The notes under the pieces were generated by a model. It was not told where the DNA came from, did not search any database, and worked only from the letters and a program-made list of their open reading frames with translations. A stretch of 43,225 bases of DNA from JAWWBN01 sp033720955 (GTDB lineage: Bacteria; Acidobacteriota; Thermoanaerobaculia; Multivoradales; JAHEKO01), in the NCBI GenBank assembly GCA_033720955.1, contig JAWWBN010000004.1, positions 1-43,225 on the forward strand, written 5' to 3'. Positions within the stretch are counted from its first letter, which is position 1. Each line of letters starts with the position of its first letter. This document shows, in pieces, positions 17,581 through 26,590 of the stretch. A program made the translations under genes and the position numbers.

Positions 17581-18576
17581 TCAGCCGGTCTCTTCCGGCC
17601 GCTTCGGCTCCACGCACAGGTTGTCGATCGCCACGTGGGGCAGACAGGTGGCGTACTCGAGCAGCACGCGGGCGATCGGCGGATCTTCCGGGCGGGGCGG
17701 ATCCGCGTCGGGGTCGGCCGGGAGCGACTCCACCCCCACCACCTCGAACGTCGCCAGGTCGCCGGGCCGGCTGCGCGAGACGAAGCTCCGGCGGTCGATC
17801 TCGCTGCCGTCGGCGGCGAGCGCCGTCGCCGTCACCCCCACCGGGGGGTCGATGAAGCCGATGTTGCGGGCCTCGAAGCGGACTCGCGCGAGGTCCAGGG
17901 AGGCGTCGAAGGCGATCTCCAGGGGGCCGCAGGAGGTCTCGGGCCGGGCCGCCCCCGGGTCGCCCTGGTAGAGCCCCTGGAACTCGTCGAAGAGCGGCGG
18001 CTGCCGGAAGATGCGCGGCCCGCTGGGGAAACGCACGCCCATCGAGGCGTAGAGGGCGGTCGCGTCGGCGCCGTCCGTCGCCGGGAAGAGACCCTCTTCG
18101 AAGTCGAGACAGAACTCCGCCTCGACCTCGACCGCGGCGCAGATCACGTTGTTGGCCTCGTCGCTCTCGTCCACATGGCCGAACGAGTCGATGAGGACGC
18201 AGACGTAGTGCTCCCCGGGCGGGGTGTTCGAAGGGACCTGGCTCGAGACGGCCCCGGTGGTGGCGGTCGCCCCCGCGGCGATGGGCGTGTCGACCTGGTC
18301 CCGGCCGCCGGCGAGCAGCGCGTCGTCCGCGTAGCCGGAGCTCCCCGTCAGGGGGCCCGGAGGCAGCGCGGTGTCGCTCGACAGGGCCCAGTCCAGGTGG
18401 AAGAAGTCGTCGGCGGAGACGGCCTCCGCGCCGCCCCGGTTGACCACCACCACCTCGCCCTCCAGCTCGTCGCCGGGGACGATCCGCTCGGGAATGTCGA
18501 GCCGTTCTCCCGTGAGATCGGGGCTACCGCAGGCGGCGATGACGAGGGTCAGCAGGGCCAGGAGGAGTCGGCGCAT
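17581..18576 (-). CDS. CARDB-domain lipoprotein
   Basis: A 331-residue protein from ATG 18576, with AAAGGAG just upstream. The N-terminus MRRLLLALLTLVIAACGS has a lipobox with Cys16. A CARDB/Ig-like region follows (about 20-150) with GDELEGEVVVVNRGG and HVDESDEANNVICA, the typical CARDB closing motif. The C-terminal half (about 155-325) is a beta-sandwich of the kind attached to secreted proteins, with CLDFEEGLFPATDG and a closing HVAIDNLCVEP. It is probably anchored in the envelope. It converges with the S41 peptidase (14 bp apart) and nothing ties it to an operon. Confidence 0.78.
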   Translation of the reverse strand: MRRLLLALLTLVIAACGSPDLTGERLDIPERIVPGDELEGEVVVVNRGGAEAVSADDFFHLDWALSSDTALPPGPLTGSSGYADDALLAGGRDQVDTPIAAGATATTGAVSSQVPSNTPPGEHYVCVLIDSFGHVDESDEANNVICAAVEVEAEFCLDFEEGLFPATDGADATALYASMGVRFPSGPRIFRQPPLFDEFQGLYQGDPGAARPETSCGPLEIAFDASLDLARVRFEARNIGFIDPPVGVTATALAADGSEIDRRSFVSRSRPGDLATFEVVGVESLPADPDADPPRPEDPPIARVLLEYATCLPHVAIDNLCVEPKRPEETG

Positions 18577-18947
18577 GGGAGTCTCCTTTCTTTCGGGAGC
18601 GGATTGTGGCCACAGGATACCCGGTTTCGCGCGGCCGCCGGGATCCGATGGTGGGCTCCGGGGGAACGGGATCCTGGCGCCGGCGGACCAAGTCGGCAGA
18701 GCGTCGGGCGCGCGCCCGCGCGCTACCAGATCGTGTCGACGGCCTCGTAGGCGCGAAGCCGGCACGAAGAGAGTCGCCCTCCCTCCGGGTGCCAGCGGAT
18801 CCGGCGCCCTCGTTCCCGGGACACCCGCCAGCGGCACTCGAGAGTGGGCCATCGGGTGAGATAGACCGATCACCCAGACGTTGCTCTCTTGCCCGGACGT
18901 GATCGTGACGGCGACCCGCCGACTCGCGAGCCGGCCCGGAGGTTGGT
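18577..18947. other. Non-coding gap
   Basis: No gene is visible on either strand. The left end holds the Shine-Dalgarno of the lipoprotein gene. GGGTGA (18854-18859) and TCACCC (18870-18875) can form a 6-bp stem about 75 bp past the kelch gene stop; without a T-run it is only a weak terminator candidate. Confidence 0.4.
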
Positions 18948-20762
18948 CTACCTGCCCTGCAGCAGAGGGAGCTGGCCGGGCTTGCCGTGCCGCAGCGCGA
19001 ACTGGTCGTCCACCGACCAGTTTCCCGTGGCGGGATCGTAGACGGCGAAGTCGCAGGCGCCGTCGCCGTCGTAGTCCGCCGGGACGGGGATGTGACCCGG
19101 CGCTCCCAGTCGTGCCCGCCGACCTCCGCGCACCGTCCACTTGGCCGCGCTGGGTCTCCAGGTGGCGATGTCGGTCGTGCCGTCGCCGTCGTAGTCCGCT
19201 GGGATGGGGATGTCGCCACTCTTGCCGAACCGGAGGGTGCCTCCGCCGTGGACGATCCACTGTCGGGTCGCGGGTCGATAGACCGCCGGCTCGGCCCGAC
19301 CGTCACCGTCGTAGTCCCCCGGAATGGGTAGGTCGCCGAGCCTGCCGAGCTCGAGCTCGTCGGTGCGCACCGGAGCCGAGAACGGAGTACCGTTCGCCGA
19401 CGCTGCGATCGCAGCGGCTACGGCCGCCGGATCGGCAAACAGCCATACCCCCTCCGACGGCCGGAAGAGAGCCAGATCGGTGGCGCCGTCGCCGTCGTAG
19501 TCTGCGGGCGCCGGAAGGTCCCCCGCCTGCCCGAATCCTTCGAGCTCGAACTGTTGCCGGACCCGCCATGTCCCGATCGAGGCCTGGAAGTCGGCGGCGT
19601 CCGTCCTGGCGTCGCCGTCGTAATCCCCGGGGACCGGGATCCCGTTCGCGGAGCCGAACTTGAATCCCTTCACGGACCGAATCTTCCACCGCTTCGACCG
19701 GGGGTCGTACACCGCCGGATCGGCGGCCCCGTCCCCATCGTAGTCCGAGTGCGCCGACGAGACGGCGGAGCCCAGGAGCCAGGTGTCCCCGAGATCTTCT
19801 CCGGTGGGATCCTCGGTGTACTCCCTTCCGCCGAACAACACGATCGCGCCGCGGGCTGCGTCGTAGGCCATGCCGTGCCAGTTGCGCGCCGACGGGGCCT
19901 CGATATCCACCCGCTTCCACTTGCGGCCGTCGAACTCCCAGGTGTCGTCGAGAGCCTGGTCGGTTCCGCATTCGATGCCGCCGAAGAGAACGACGGCGCC
20001 TCGCCGCTCGTCGTAGGTCATGGTAGAGAGGTAACGGGCGGCGGGCCCCCGCGAGCTGACCAGCGTCCACCGGCTCCCATCCCACTCCCAGGTCTCGGGG
20101 TCGCAGTCGCGCGTGACCTCGTCGACACCGCTGAAGAGGACCGTCACCCCACGACGGCGGTCGTAGGCCATGCCGAACGCGGACAGGGGACCCGGTCCGG
20201 CGTCCGGCGTAACGTCCGTCCAGCTCTCGCCATCCCACTCCCAGGTGTCCTCGGGACCGTCGCCCCCGTACAGCACGCTGACACCGCGCCCGCTGTCGTA
20301 GACCATGTGCGCATTGCGGGGTGACGGACCCGAGGAGGCCACCTGATTCCATCTCTTGCCGTTCCATTCCCAGGTGTCGCCGAGCGCCTCGCGCTGACGA
20401 AAGTCTCCGGCCCGGCAGGGCTCTCCGCATGCCAATCCCCCGAACAGGACGGCGACCTCCCTGGCGCTGTCGTAGACGAACCCGCGGCTCTCTCGCGGCG
20501 GGGGTCCCGACCGGCTGACTCTCTTCCAGCGACCTCCGTTCCACTCCCAAGTGCTGCCGAAGTCGTCGAAGGAGTCCCCGTTCCAGCCTCCGAACAGCAG
20601 GGTGACTCCGCGCGCCCGGTCGTACGCCAAGGCTCCCGGATGACGCGGCGACGGCCGGGAGGCTGCCACCTGCCTCCACACGCGGTCGGCGCAGGCCGGC
20701 GCCGGTGGCAGGCTCAGGATCCCGAGGGCACAAGAGCCGAGCAGCAGGCTTTTCCATCTCAT
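18948..20762 (-). CDS. Secreted kelch-repeat / FG-GAP (VCBS-like) protein
   Basis: A 604-residue protein. ATG 20762 has AGAGGGAT upstream and begins a signal peptide (SLLLGSCALGILSLPPAPACA). Residues about 30-330 form six kelch-like blades, each with a (T/V)VLFGG-type strand and a following TWEW(N/D)G...W strand, such as GVTLLFGGWNG and STWEWNGGRWKRV. Residues about 335-600 carry six calcium-binding FG-GAP units of the form DYDGDG followed by AVYDP or LALFRP. Both halves are extracellular propeller types, so it may be a two-propeller surface protein binding a ligand or polysaccharide (inference). It lies 156 bp downstream of a sigma-factor gene on the same strand and may be a target of that locus. 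Confidence 0.85.
   Translation of the reverse strand: MRWKSLLLGSCALGILSLPPAPACADRVWRQVAASRPSPRHPGALAYDRARGVTLLFGGWNGDSFDDFGSTWEWNGGRWKRVSRSGPPPRESRGFVYDSAREVAVLFGGLACGEPCRAGDFRQREALGDTWEWNGKRWNQVASSGPSPRNAHMVYDSGRGVSVLYGGDGPEDTWEWDGESWTDVTPDAGPGPLSAFGMAYDRRRGVTVLFSGVDEVTRDCDPETWEWDGSRWTLVSSRGPAARYLSTMTYDERRGAVVLFGGIECGTDQALDDTWEFDGRKWKRVDIEAPSARNWHGMAYDAARGAIVLFGGREYTEDPTGEDLGDTWLLGSAVSSAHSDYDGDGAADPAVYDPRSKRWKIRSVKGFKFGSANGIPVPGDYDGDARTDAADFQASIGTWRVRQQFELEGFGQAGDLPAPADYDGDGATDLALFRPSEGVWLFADPAAVAAAIAASANGTPFSAPVRTDELELGRLGDLPIPGDYDGDGRAEPAVYRPATRQWIVHGGGTLRFGKSGDIPIPADYDGDGTTDIATWRPSAAKWTVRGGRRARLGAPGHIPVPADYDGDGACDFAVYDPATGNWSVDDQFALRHGKPGQLPLLQGR
19061..19746 (-). repeat. Six in-gene DNA repeats encoding DYDGDG calcium loops
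   Basis: The sequence gtcgccgtcgtagtc or close variants recurs near 19063, 19183, 19303, 19486, 19611 and 19730. Spacings are about 120 bp, with one of about 180 bp. On the coding strand each encodes the Asp-rich calcium loop of an FG-GAP unit. The near-identity at DNA level suggests tandem duplication or ongoing recombination between units. Confidence 0.8.
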
Positions 20763-20918
20763 CGTGATCCCTCTGGCGGCCCGATCGGCCGTGTTGGTTG
20801 CCTTCCCTCCCACATGCGCCGTCCGGGTCCACGACGCGCGATCCACGGCGCTGCGCCCGGGCCTGCGCACCCGGCCCGCGAGCGGCGCAGGACCCCCTGC
20901 CTCAGCCGGTTCCGCCGC

Positions 20919-21500
20919 TCAGACGCCCGGTTCGCTGCGCCCCATCTCCCGCCGCAGCCAGGCGCGGGCACCGGTCCAGTCCTGGTTCACGGTCCGCGGC
21001 GCGACGTCGAGGGCCCGCGCGGTCTCCTTGACGGTGAGGCCACCGAAGTAGCGCAGCTTGACCACCTCGGCCATCCTCGCGTCGAGGCTCTCGAGCCGCC
21101 CCAACGCCTGGTCGAGGGCCAGGAGCTCCTCCGGCGCAGGCTCGGTCGCCCCGGTGGAGGAATCGAGCTCGACGCGGCGAAGCTCGCCGCCGCGCTTGAG
21201 CCGCGCCCTCTTTCGAGCCCGTTCGATCAGGATGCGGCGCATCGCCTCTGCCGCGGCCGAGAAGAAGTGGCGCCGGTTCTCCCAACGCGGGTTGGCGCCA
21301 CGGAAGAAGCGGAGATAGACCTCGTGCACCAGGGCGGTCGGCTGCAGCGTCTGTCCCGGGCCCTCGCGACGCAACCTCGCCTGGGCCATCCTTCGCAGCT
21401 CGGCGTAGACCAGCGGTAGCAGCTCGTCTGTTGCGCGCTTCTGCCCGGCGGTGACCGCCTCGAGGATTCGCGTGATGTCCCCGGGCGACGGTCGCGTCAC
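20919..21500 (-). CDS. ECF-like sigma factor, TIGR02999 (Sig70_gvs1-like) type
   Basis: A 193-residue protein starting at GTG 21500, 31 nt after the kinase stop. Region 2 contains LLPLVYAELRRMAQARLRRE, LQPTALVHEVYLRFF and FFSAAAEAMRRILIERARKR. Region 4 contains RMAEVVKLRYFGGLTVKETA and a following ALDVAPRTVNQDW recognition helix. These blocks match the TIGR02999 sigma family that is usually paired with Ser/Thr kinases in Planctomycetes and Acidobacteriota. Here the kinase gene comes first in the direction of transcription, and the two are probably co-transcribed. The start could also be slightly different: the Shine-Dalgarno is poor. Confidence 0.9.
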   Translation of the reverse strand: MTRPSPGDITRILEAVTAGQKRATDELLPLVYAELRRMAQARLRREGPGQTLQPTALVHEVYLRFFRGANPRWENRRHFFSAAAEAMRRILIERARKRARLKRGGELRRVELDSSTGATEPAPEELLALDQALGRLESLDARMAEVVKLRYFGGLTVKETARALDVAPRTVNQDWTGARAWLRREMGRSEPGV

Positions 21501-21531
21501 GATGGCCGCGGCCCCATCTTGCCCCGCAGGC

Positions 21532-24500
21532 TCACTGGCCTGCCTCGAGTCCGGGACGAGGGCTCAGGTGCTCGAGCCGACGCAGTAGGCGGTAGTCGGC
21601 ATCGGCGTAGCGCAACAGGCCGCGCAGCTCCTCCTCGACCGCGCGGGCGTCGGCGTCGCGACCCAGGTGGCGATAGAGCTCGGCCAACTGCAGCCGGACC
21701 TCCGTCCACCCGGACTTGCCAGAAAAAGCCCGGCCCTTCTGCCGCGCGGCGTCCAAGAGCACCTCGAGTGCCCGTTCCACGTTCCCCTGCTGCCGCCAGG
21801 CCTCCGCCAGGGCACCGGCCGCCCAGAAGAACGAGTGCGCCAGCCGGTTGCCACGGAGCGCCTCGACTCCCTCCACGAGCAGCGGGATCGCGTCGGCGGC
21901 GTTGCCCGCGGCCAGCGCGAGCTCGCCCCCGGCCCAGAGGCGCAGAGCTCGGGTGTTGGGCTCGGTAGGCACCTCGAGCGATGCGAGAAGCTCCCGCGCC
22001 TCGCCCGCGAGCCCGGCCCGGGCCAGAAACACCACTTCTGAGGCCCCGGGGTAGGGAGGATTGTAGGTGCGCAGGACCTCCCCCCACCGGCTCACCTCAC
22101 GCCGCTCCAGCTCGAGCCTCCACAGAACGTACCGCCGCGTGTCGTCATCCGGGATCTGCAGGTAGATCTCCTCGGCCGCAGCCAGCTTCCCGAGGTACTC
22201 GTAGTGGAAGCCGACAAGCTGAGCCACGACGACCCGCGCGCGACTCGACATCTTCGGCAGCCGCCGGGCAACCCGCCCCAGCTCGGCCAGGGCCGCTTCG
22301 GGATCGTTCTCCACCCATCCCCGGTGAACCGGGAAGAGCAACACCCAGGCCCCCTCCCACCGTGAGGAATCGAGATCCTCCGCTGTCATCAGCTCGGAGG
22401 CCCGCCGCGCGTACCGCTCGGCTTCCCCCAGACGTCCTTGCGTCTCGACCAGGGATTGCGCGGCGAAGGCGTGGACCTCGAACCACTCGGGTAGCGCCGT
22501 GGTGGCGCGCAGAGCGTAGGGGACGAACTCCTCCGGCCGACCGAGTCGCTGCTTGAGCCAATAGAGGCTCCTCAGGGCACCGTAGTAGAAGTAGCTCGGC
22601 TGGAGGCGAAGGACAGCCGCGTACTGGTCCGCGGCCCTTTCGTACTCCCCCCTCACCTGGTGGAAGCTCCCCCGGATGAAGAACCGCTCCCAGTCGGCGA
22701 CGCCGTCGGCGAGTGCAAGGGCGCGCTGGCCGTACGGCAGGTACTCCTCCGGGGGCCGGCCCTGGTTGTAGATCGACCACATCAGAAGGATGTGTGCGGA
22801 AGCGAACTCCGGATCCTCGTCGATGGCGAGCCGGAAGAGCTCCTCCGCGACCCCGTAGTCGCCATCGCCCGCCGCCGCCTCGGCCTCGGTGTGGAGCTCC
22901 AGCGCCCGCAGGGAGTCGGTCGAGGCGCGTTGCAGCCCGCGCTGGGTGTCGCGTATCCGCTGGATCTCCTCTCGCAGGGACTCACCCACCCTTGCCGCGA
23001 GCCTGTGGACGGCGTCGGCAAGATCCGCCGGACCGCCGGCTTCCTCCGCCATCGCCGCCACCACGCTGCCGTCCTGCGGATCCACCAGATTCACGCTGAC
23101 CAGATAGGACGAGCCCACGGTATCGATCCGGCCTGTCAGCAGCGCGCGGATCCCGTCGCGCAGACAGATCTCCCGGCCCATGGCGACGTCGATCCGGGCA
23201 TCGGGCGGCTTTCTCATCAGGCGCAGGGTGCGGGCGATCTGCTCCTCGGGGACGAGGCTCGCCGATGGAGCCGCCGCCAGCGCTCGCGCGACGGCAGATT
23301 CGAGCAGGCCCGCGAGGGCGGGATCTCCGGTACGGTTGTCGAAGTCGGCAATGAGGACACGGGCCTCCACCGCGGTCGCCCCCCGGCTCTCTTCGGGCGG
23401 ACTCCGGCCCATCCAGCGCGGCCAGAGGAGAGCGATGGCCGCCGCGAGCAGGATCGCGGCGGCGACGACGCCTCGGCGCGCCAGGCGACTTGCCCGTCTG
23501 GCAGAGGGCACCTTTCGCTCGCCCTTCAGCGCCGCGACGACTTCGGTCGTACGCTGGAAGCGGTCGGCCGCGTCGCGCTCCAGGCAGGCCAGGATCACCC
23601 TCTCCCAGCGGCGATCGAGGTCGGGGAGGAAACGGCGCGGGGAGGGGGTTTCCTCGCGGAGCTGGCGGGCGGCCACCGTGTAGGGGCTGTCGCCATCGAA
23701 CGGCAGCTTCCCGGTCAACATCTCGAAGATCACCACTCCCAGACCGTAGACGTCGGTTGCCGGCGTGGTCTCGCGTCCCTCCAGCTGCTCCGGAGACATG
23801 AAGGCCGGAGTGCCCAGGATCTGGCCTGTCCGGGTGAGATGGAGAGCGCTCGCCTGTGCGGTCCGAGTGCTCGTGGCGAGGCCGAAGTCGGTCACCACGG
23901 CCCGCTCCCCCTGCGGACCCTCGACCAGCATCACGTTGCCGCTCTTGACGTCCCGGTGCACGACGCCGACGCGGTGACCCGCGTCGAGCCCCGCCGCCAC
24001 CTGCTGCGCGATCGGCAGGGTTTCGGCAGGGGACATCGGCCCCTGCCGCCGCAGGCGCTCGGCCAGCGTTTCGCCCTCGAGGAGCTCCATGCTCAGGATC
24101 GGCCCGTCGCCGTGGCGAAAGAGGTCGTAGATCCGGCAGGCGTTCGGATGCGTCACCCGGCGCGCCAGGGTGGTCTCACGACGGAAACGCTCGAGGGCGC
24201 CGGGGTCGCGGGCGATCTCCGGACCGAGGACCTTCAGAGCTACCCGGGTGTCGAGATCCCGATCGATCGCCTCGTAGACGGCACCCATCCCGCCCCTGCC
24301 CAGCATGCGTACCACCTCGAATCGGTCCGCCAGGATCTGGCCGGGGGAGAGCATCGGCGGGATGTCGACCTGCTCGACGGACCCGGACCGGCGGTCGTCG
24401 ACGAGGTCTCTCTCCAGGAGGAGGGGCCGGGCGAGGAAATCGGGATCCCCTTCGTGAGCGGCGACGAGCTCCTCGACCGCCCGCCGCAACTCCGCATCGG

Positions 24501-24612
24501 CCCCGCAAGCCTGCTCCAGAAAGGCCGACCGCCGCACCGGATCCTCCCGGAGAGCCGCGTGGAACGTCTCCCAGAGTTGCTGCCAGCGTTCCGGGTGTTC
24601 GTTCGGATCCAT
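21532..24612 (-). CDS. Receptor-type Ser/Thr protein kinase with TPR tail
   Basis: A 1026-residue protein from ATG 24612. An N-terminal helical leader (about 8-55) is typical of these kinases. The Hanks kinase domain (about 98-365) is complete: glycine loop GRGGMG (105-110), Lys127 in VALKVL, HRD at 219-221, Lys223 and Asn226, and DFG at 242-244. One transmembrane helix spans about 380-398. Outside lies a FlgO-like segment (about 415-540; VLIADFDNRTGDPALAGLLE), then TPR repeats to the end. The fold order kinase-TM-sensor-TPR suggests an envelope-stress or ligand receptor acting on the TIGR02999 sigma factor encoded next (family inference). The pseudogene just upstream is a second kinase. Confidence 0.92.
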   Translation of the reverse strand: MDPNEHPERWQQLWETFHAALREDPVRRSAFLEQACGADAELRRAVEELVAAHEGDPDFLARPLLLERDLVDDRRSGSVEQVDIPPMLSPGQILADRFEVVRMLGRGGMGAVYEAIDRDLDTRVALKVLGPEIARDPGALERFRRETTLARRVTHPNACRIYDLFRHGDGPILSMELLEGETLAERLRRQGPMSPAETLPIAQQVAAGLDAGHRVGVVHRDVKSGNVMLVEGPQGERAVVTDFGLATSTRTAQASALHLTRTGQILGTPAFMSPEQLEGRETTPATDVYGLGVVIFEMLTGKLPFDGDSPYTVAARQLREETPSPRRFLPDLDRRWERVILACLERDAADRFQRTTEVVAALKGERKVPSARRASRLARRGVVAAAILLAAAIALLWPRWMGRSPPEESRGATAVEARVLIADFDNRTGDPALAGLLESAVARALAAAPSASLVPEEQIARTLRLMRKPPDARIDVAMGREICLRDGIRALLTGRIDTVGSSYLVSVNLVDPQDGSVVAAMAEEAGGPADLADAVHRLAARVGESLREEIQRIRDTQRGLQRASTDSLRALELHTEAEAAAGDGDYGVAEELFRLAIDEDPEFASAHILLMWSIYNQGRPPEEYLPYGQRALALADGVADWERFFIRGSFHQVRGEYERAADQYAAVLRLQPSYFYYGALRSLYWLKQRLGRPEEFVPYALRATTALPEWFEVHAFAAQSLVETQGRLGEAERYARRASELMTAEDLDSSRWEGAWVLLFPVHRGWVENDPEAALAELGRVARRLPKMSSRARVVVAQLVGFHYEYLGKLAAAEEIYLQIPDDDTRRYVLWRLELERREVSRWGEVLRTYNPPYPGASEVVFLARAGLAGEARELLASLEVPTEPNTRALRLWAGGELALAAGNAADAIPLLVEGVEALRGNRLAHSFFWAAGALAEAWRQQGNVERALEVLLDAARQKGRAFSGKSGWTEVRLQLAELYRHLGRDADARAVEEELRGLLRYADADYRLLRRLEHLSPRPGLEAGQ

Positions 24613-24661
24613 CCCTAGCCCCCGGAGAACCCGACTCGGCGTGAGGCAATTGGTAAGAGTA

Positions 24662-26067
24662 CTACACGATCTCCGGCCAGCCGTCCCGGTCAGGTGTCGT
24701 CTGGCTTCGGTAGGAGGAGACCACGACGAGGAGACCCTTCGCATCGCCGCGGCCCCGGTCGGGGACGGTGGTCACCGGGACCGGGCCGTCGCCGCCGTCC
24801 ACGGCCAGGCGCCAGAGGGTTCCGCCGGAGGAGTAGGCGAGCGAGCCTCCATCGGGGGACCAGCCCAGACCCCAGAGATCGTCTGCCAGCTCCATCAGTC
24901 GGTGGGGCTCCGGCTCGTCCAGCCGCCGCACCCAGAGGGCCCGGTTGGCGCAGTACGCCAGAGCTTCGCCGTCCGGCGAGACGACCGGGTGATTGCCGAA
25001 GAAGGAGAAGAGGCCGGGGATGGGGATCTCGTAGCGGCGGACGGGCGGCGCCTGGCGCTCCGCGGGCGCCGAGCGCAGCGCCAAGACCCCGATGCCCACG
25101 CCCGCCACGAGGCCCGCGGCGACCGCCGCCGCCATCCAGGTCCACCCGGCGGGCCGCCTTCGGAAGGCACCCTCCCGCTCCTCCCCGGCCCCGGGAGGCG
25201 GCCCGTGCAGATCGCCCGAGAGCAGGACCCGGGCCTCGCCGATGTCGCGCAGCCGGGTCGAGGGCTCCTTGTCCAGACACCGCTCCAGGAGCCACCGCAG
25301 CCGCGGCGGAAGATCGTGGGGAAGATCCCGCCACGACGGCTCCTCCTTGAGGACCCCCGCCAGGGTGTCCGAGATCGTCTCCCCCACGAAGAGGGCCTCG
25401 CCGCGCAGCATCTCGTAGACCAGGACGCCGAAGGCCCAGATGTCGGCGCGCCGGTCCACCGGGCGGCCCCGCGCCTGCTCCGGCGACATGTAGCCCGCCG
25501 TGCCCAGCAGCACGTTGGCCCCGGTCATCTGCGCCGTCAGCGTGGGCGACATCGAGAGCCCGCCCGCCCCGCTCTCCACCTCCGGCGCCAGCGCCTTGGC
25601 GAGACCGAAGTCGAGGACCTTCACCTCGCCCTCGGGCCCGATCATCACGTTGCCCGGCTTGAGGTCCCGGTGCACCACGCCGCGCTCGTGCGCCGCCTCC
25701 AGCGCCTCGGCGATCTGCGCGGCGATCGCGACCGCCTCGTCGAGAGGCAGCGGGCCGGGGCCAGCCGGGCCGCCAGCGTCTCCCCCGCGGCCAGCTCCAT
25801 CACCAGGTAGTGGATCTCCCGCTCCTCCACCCTGGCCCTGCCGATCTCGAAGATCCCGGCGATCCGGGGGTGGCTCAGGGAGGCCAGCACCCGGGCCTCG
25901 CGCTCGAAGCGCGCCAGCCGCTCGGCATCGGCCACGAACGCCGCCGGCAGCACCTTGACCGCAACCTCCCGCCCCAGCTTGCCGTCGGCCGCCCGGTAGA
26001 CCTCCCCCATCCCGCCCTCGCCCAGCTGGGCGGTGATCGAGAAGTGGCCCAGGTCCGTTCCGATCAG
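24662..26067 (-). pseudogene. Decayed Ser/Thr protein kinase (frameshift, no ATG, truncated 3' end)
   Basis: The N-terminal half (ending near 25760) reads LGEGGMGEVYRAADGKLG, EVAVKVLPAAF and YLVMELAAGETLAARLA. The second half resumes in another frame with PLPLDEAVAIAA, ERGVVHRDLKPGNVM, KVLDFGLAKAL and GTAGYMSPEQARGR. Joining them needs a one-base shift between about 25751 and 25775. The expected start has CTG 26067 in place of ATG, right after an in-frame TAG. After the kinase there is one transmembrane helix and only a short PD40 propeller start (PVVSPDGEALAYCAN), ending at 24662; intact relatives are roughly twice as long. Three independent lesions argue for a pseudogene, though a sequencing error could explain the shift alone. 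Confidence 0.75.
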
Positions 26068-26148
26068 GATGCGAGCCTATGCCGGGAGCTGATCATTGCG
26101 TGCAACGGCGGGGCGCGATCCGCGGTCCTCCCGGCGGGCTGCCGGCGC

Positions 26149-26361
26149 TCAGCCGGCGGGGCCGACGGCGCTCTCCCCCACCTTCAGCTTGTCCAGCGTG
26201 TAGTAGACCGGGCAGAAGCCGGTGAAGCCGCTCTGGACGAGGAGCACACCGACCGCTCCGGGGATCACGAGCCAGACGGGGTCCACCCAGTAGCCCAGGG
26301 CGGTCCCCGCCGTCACCAGAACTCCGACGATCGCATCGTGGACGCGGCGCTTCGTCTGCAT
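26149..26361 (-). CDS. Small DUF2892/YgaP-like inner-membrane protein
   Basis: A 70-residue protein with GGGAGGG 6 nt upstream of ATG 26361. Two transmembrane helices (about 11-27 and 30-50) are separated by DPVW. The block GFTGFCPVYYTLDKL matches the DUF2892 signature (GFCPxY...L). Such proteins form part of YgaP-like rhodanese membrane modules, or occur alone as here. The function is unknown. Confidence 0.8.
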   Translation of the reverse strand: MQTKRRVHDAIVGVLVTAGTALGYWVDPVWLVIPGAVGVLLVQSGFTGFCPVYYTLDKLKVGESAVGPAG

Positions 26362-26392
26362 GTAGCCCTCCCTTCCTGTGAACGGCGCGATT

Positions 26393-26590
26393 CTACCCGG
26401 CGCTCTCCCCGGCCGCGGCGGCCAGCCGGCGGTCGAGGGTGACGAGCGGCGCGTGGAGCGTCTCCGCGAGCCAGAGGTAGGCGGCGTCGTAGGGGGTGAG
26501 CCCCACTCTCTCGGCGAGGTCCAGCGCCTCGGCCGGTCTGGACGTCTCCCGCTCGCGGAGTCTCGCGGCCGGGCGGCAGCGGTCGGGCGG
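26393..26590 (-). pseudogene. 3' remnant of a PIN-domain (VapC-like) gene
   Basis: The 65-codon frame lacks any start codon and reads ALDLAERVGLTPYDAAYLWL, LHAPLVTLDRRLAAAA, then TAG at 26393. This is the C-terminal third of a PIN domain, with two acidic residues (TPYD and TLD) and the 'YDAAYL.LA' signature. The N-terminal active-site part is missing. The frame is open directly from the TAG (26591-26593) of the preceding membrane-protein gene, so readthrough would fuse them. I read it as a toxin gene that lost its 5' half. Confidence 0.65.

Noticed and set aside
19061..19746. Regular repeats as a possible CRISPR array
   Set aside because: They lie inside a coding frame and encode FG-GAP calcium loops; spacers are protein-coding.
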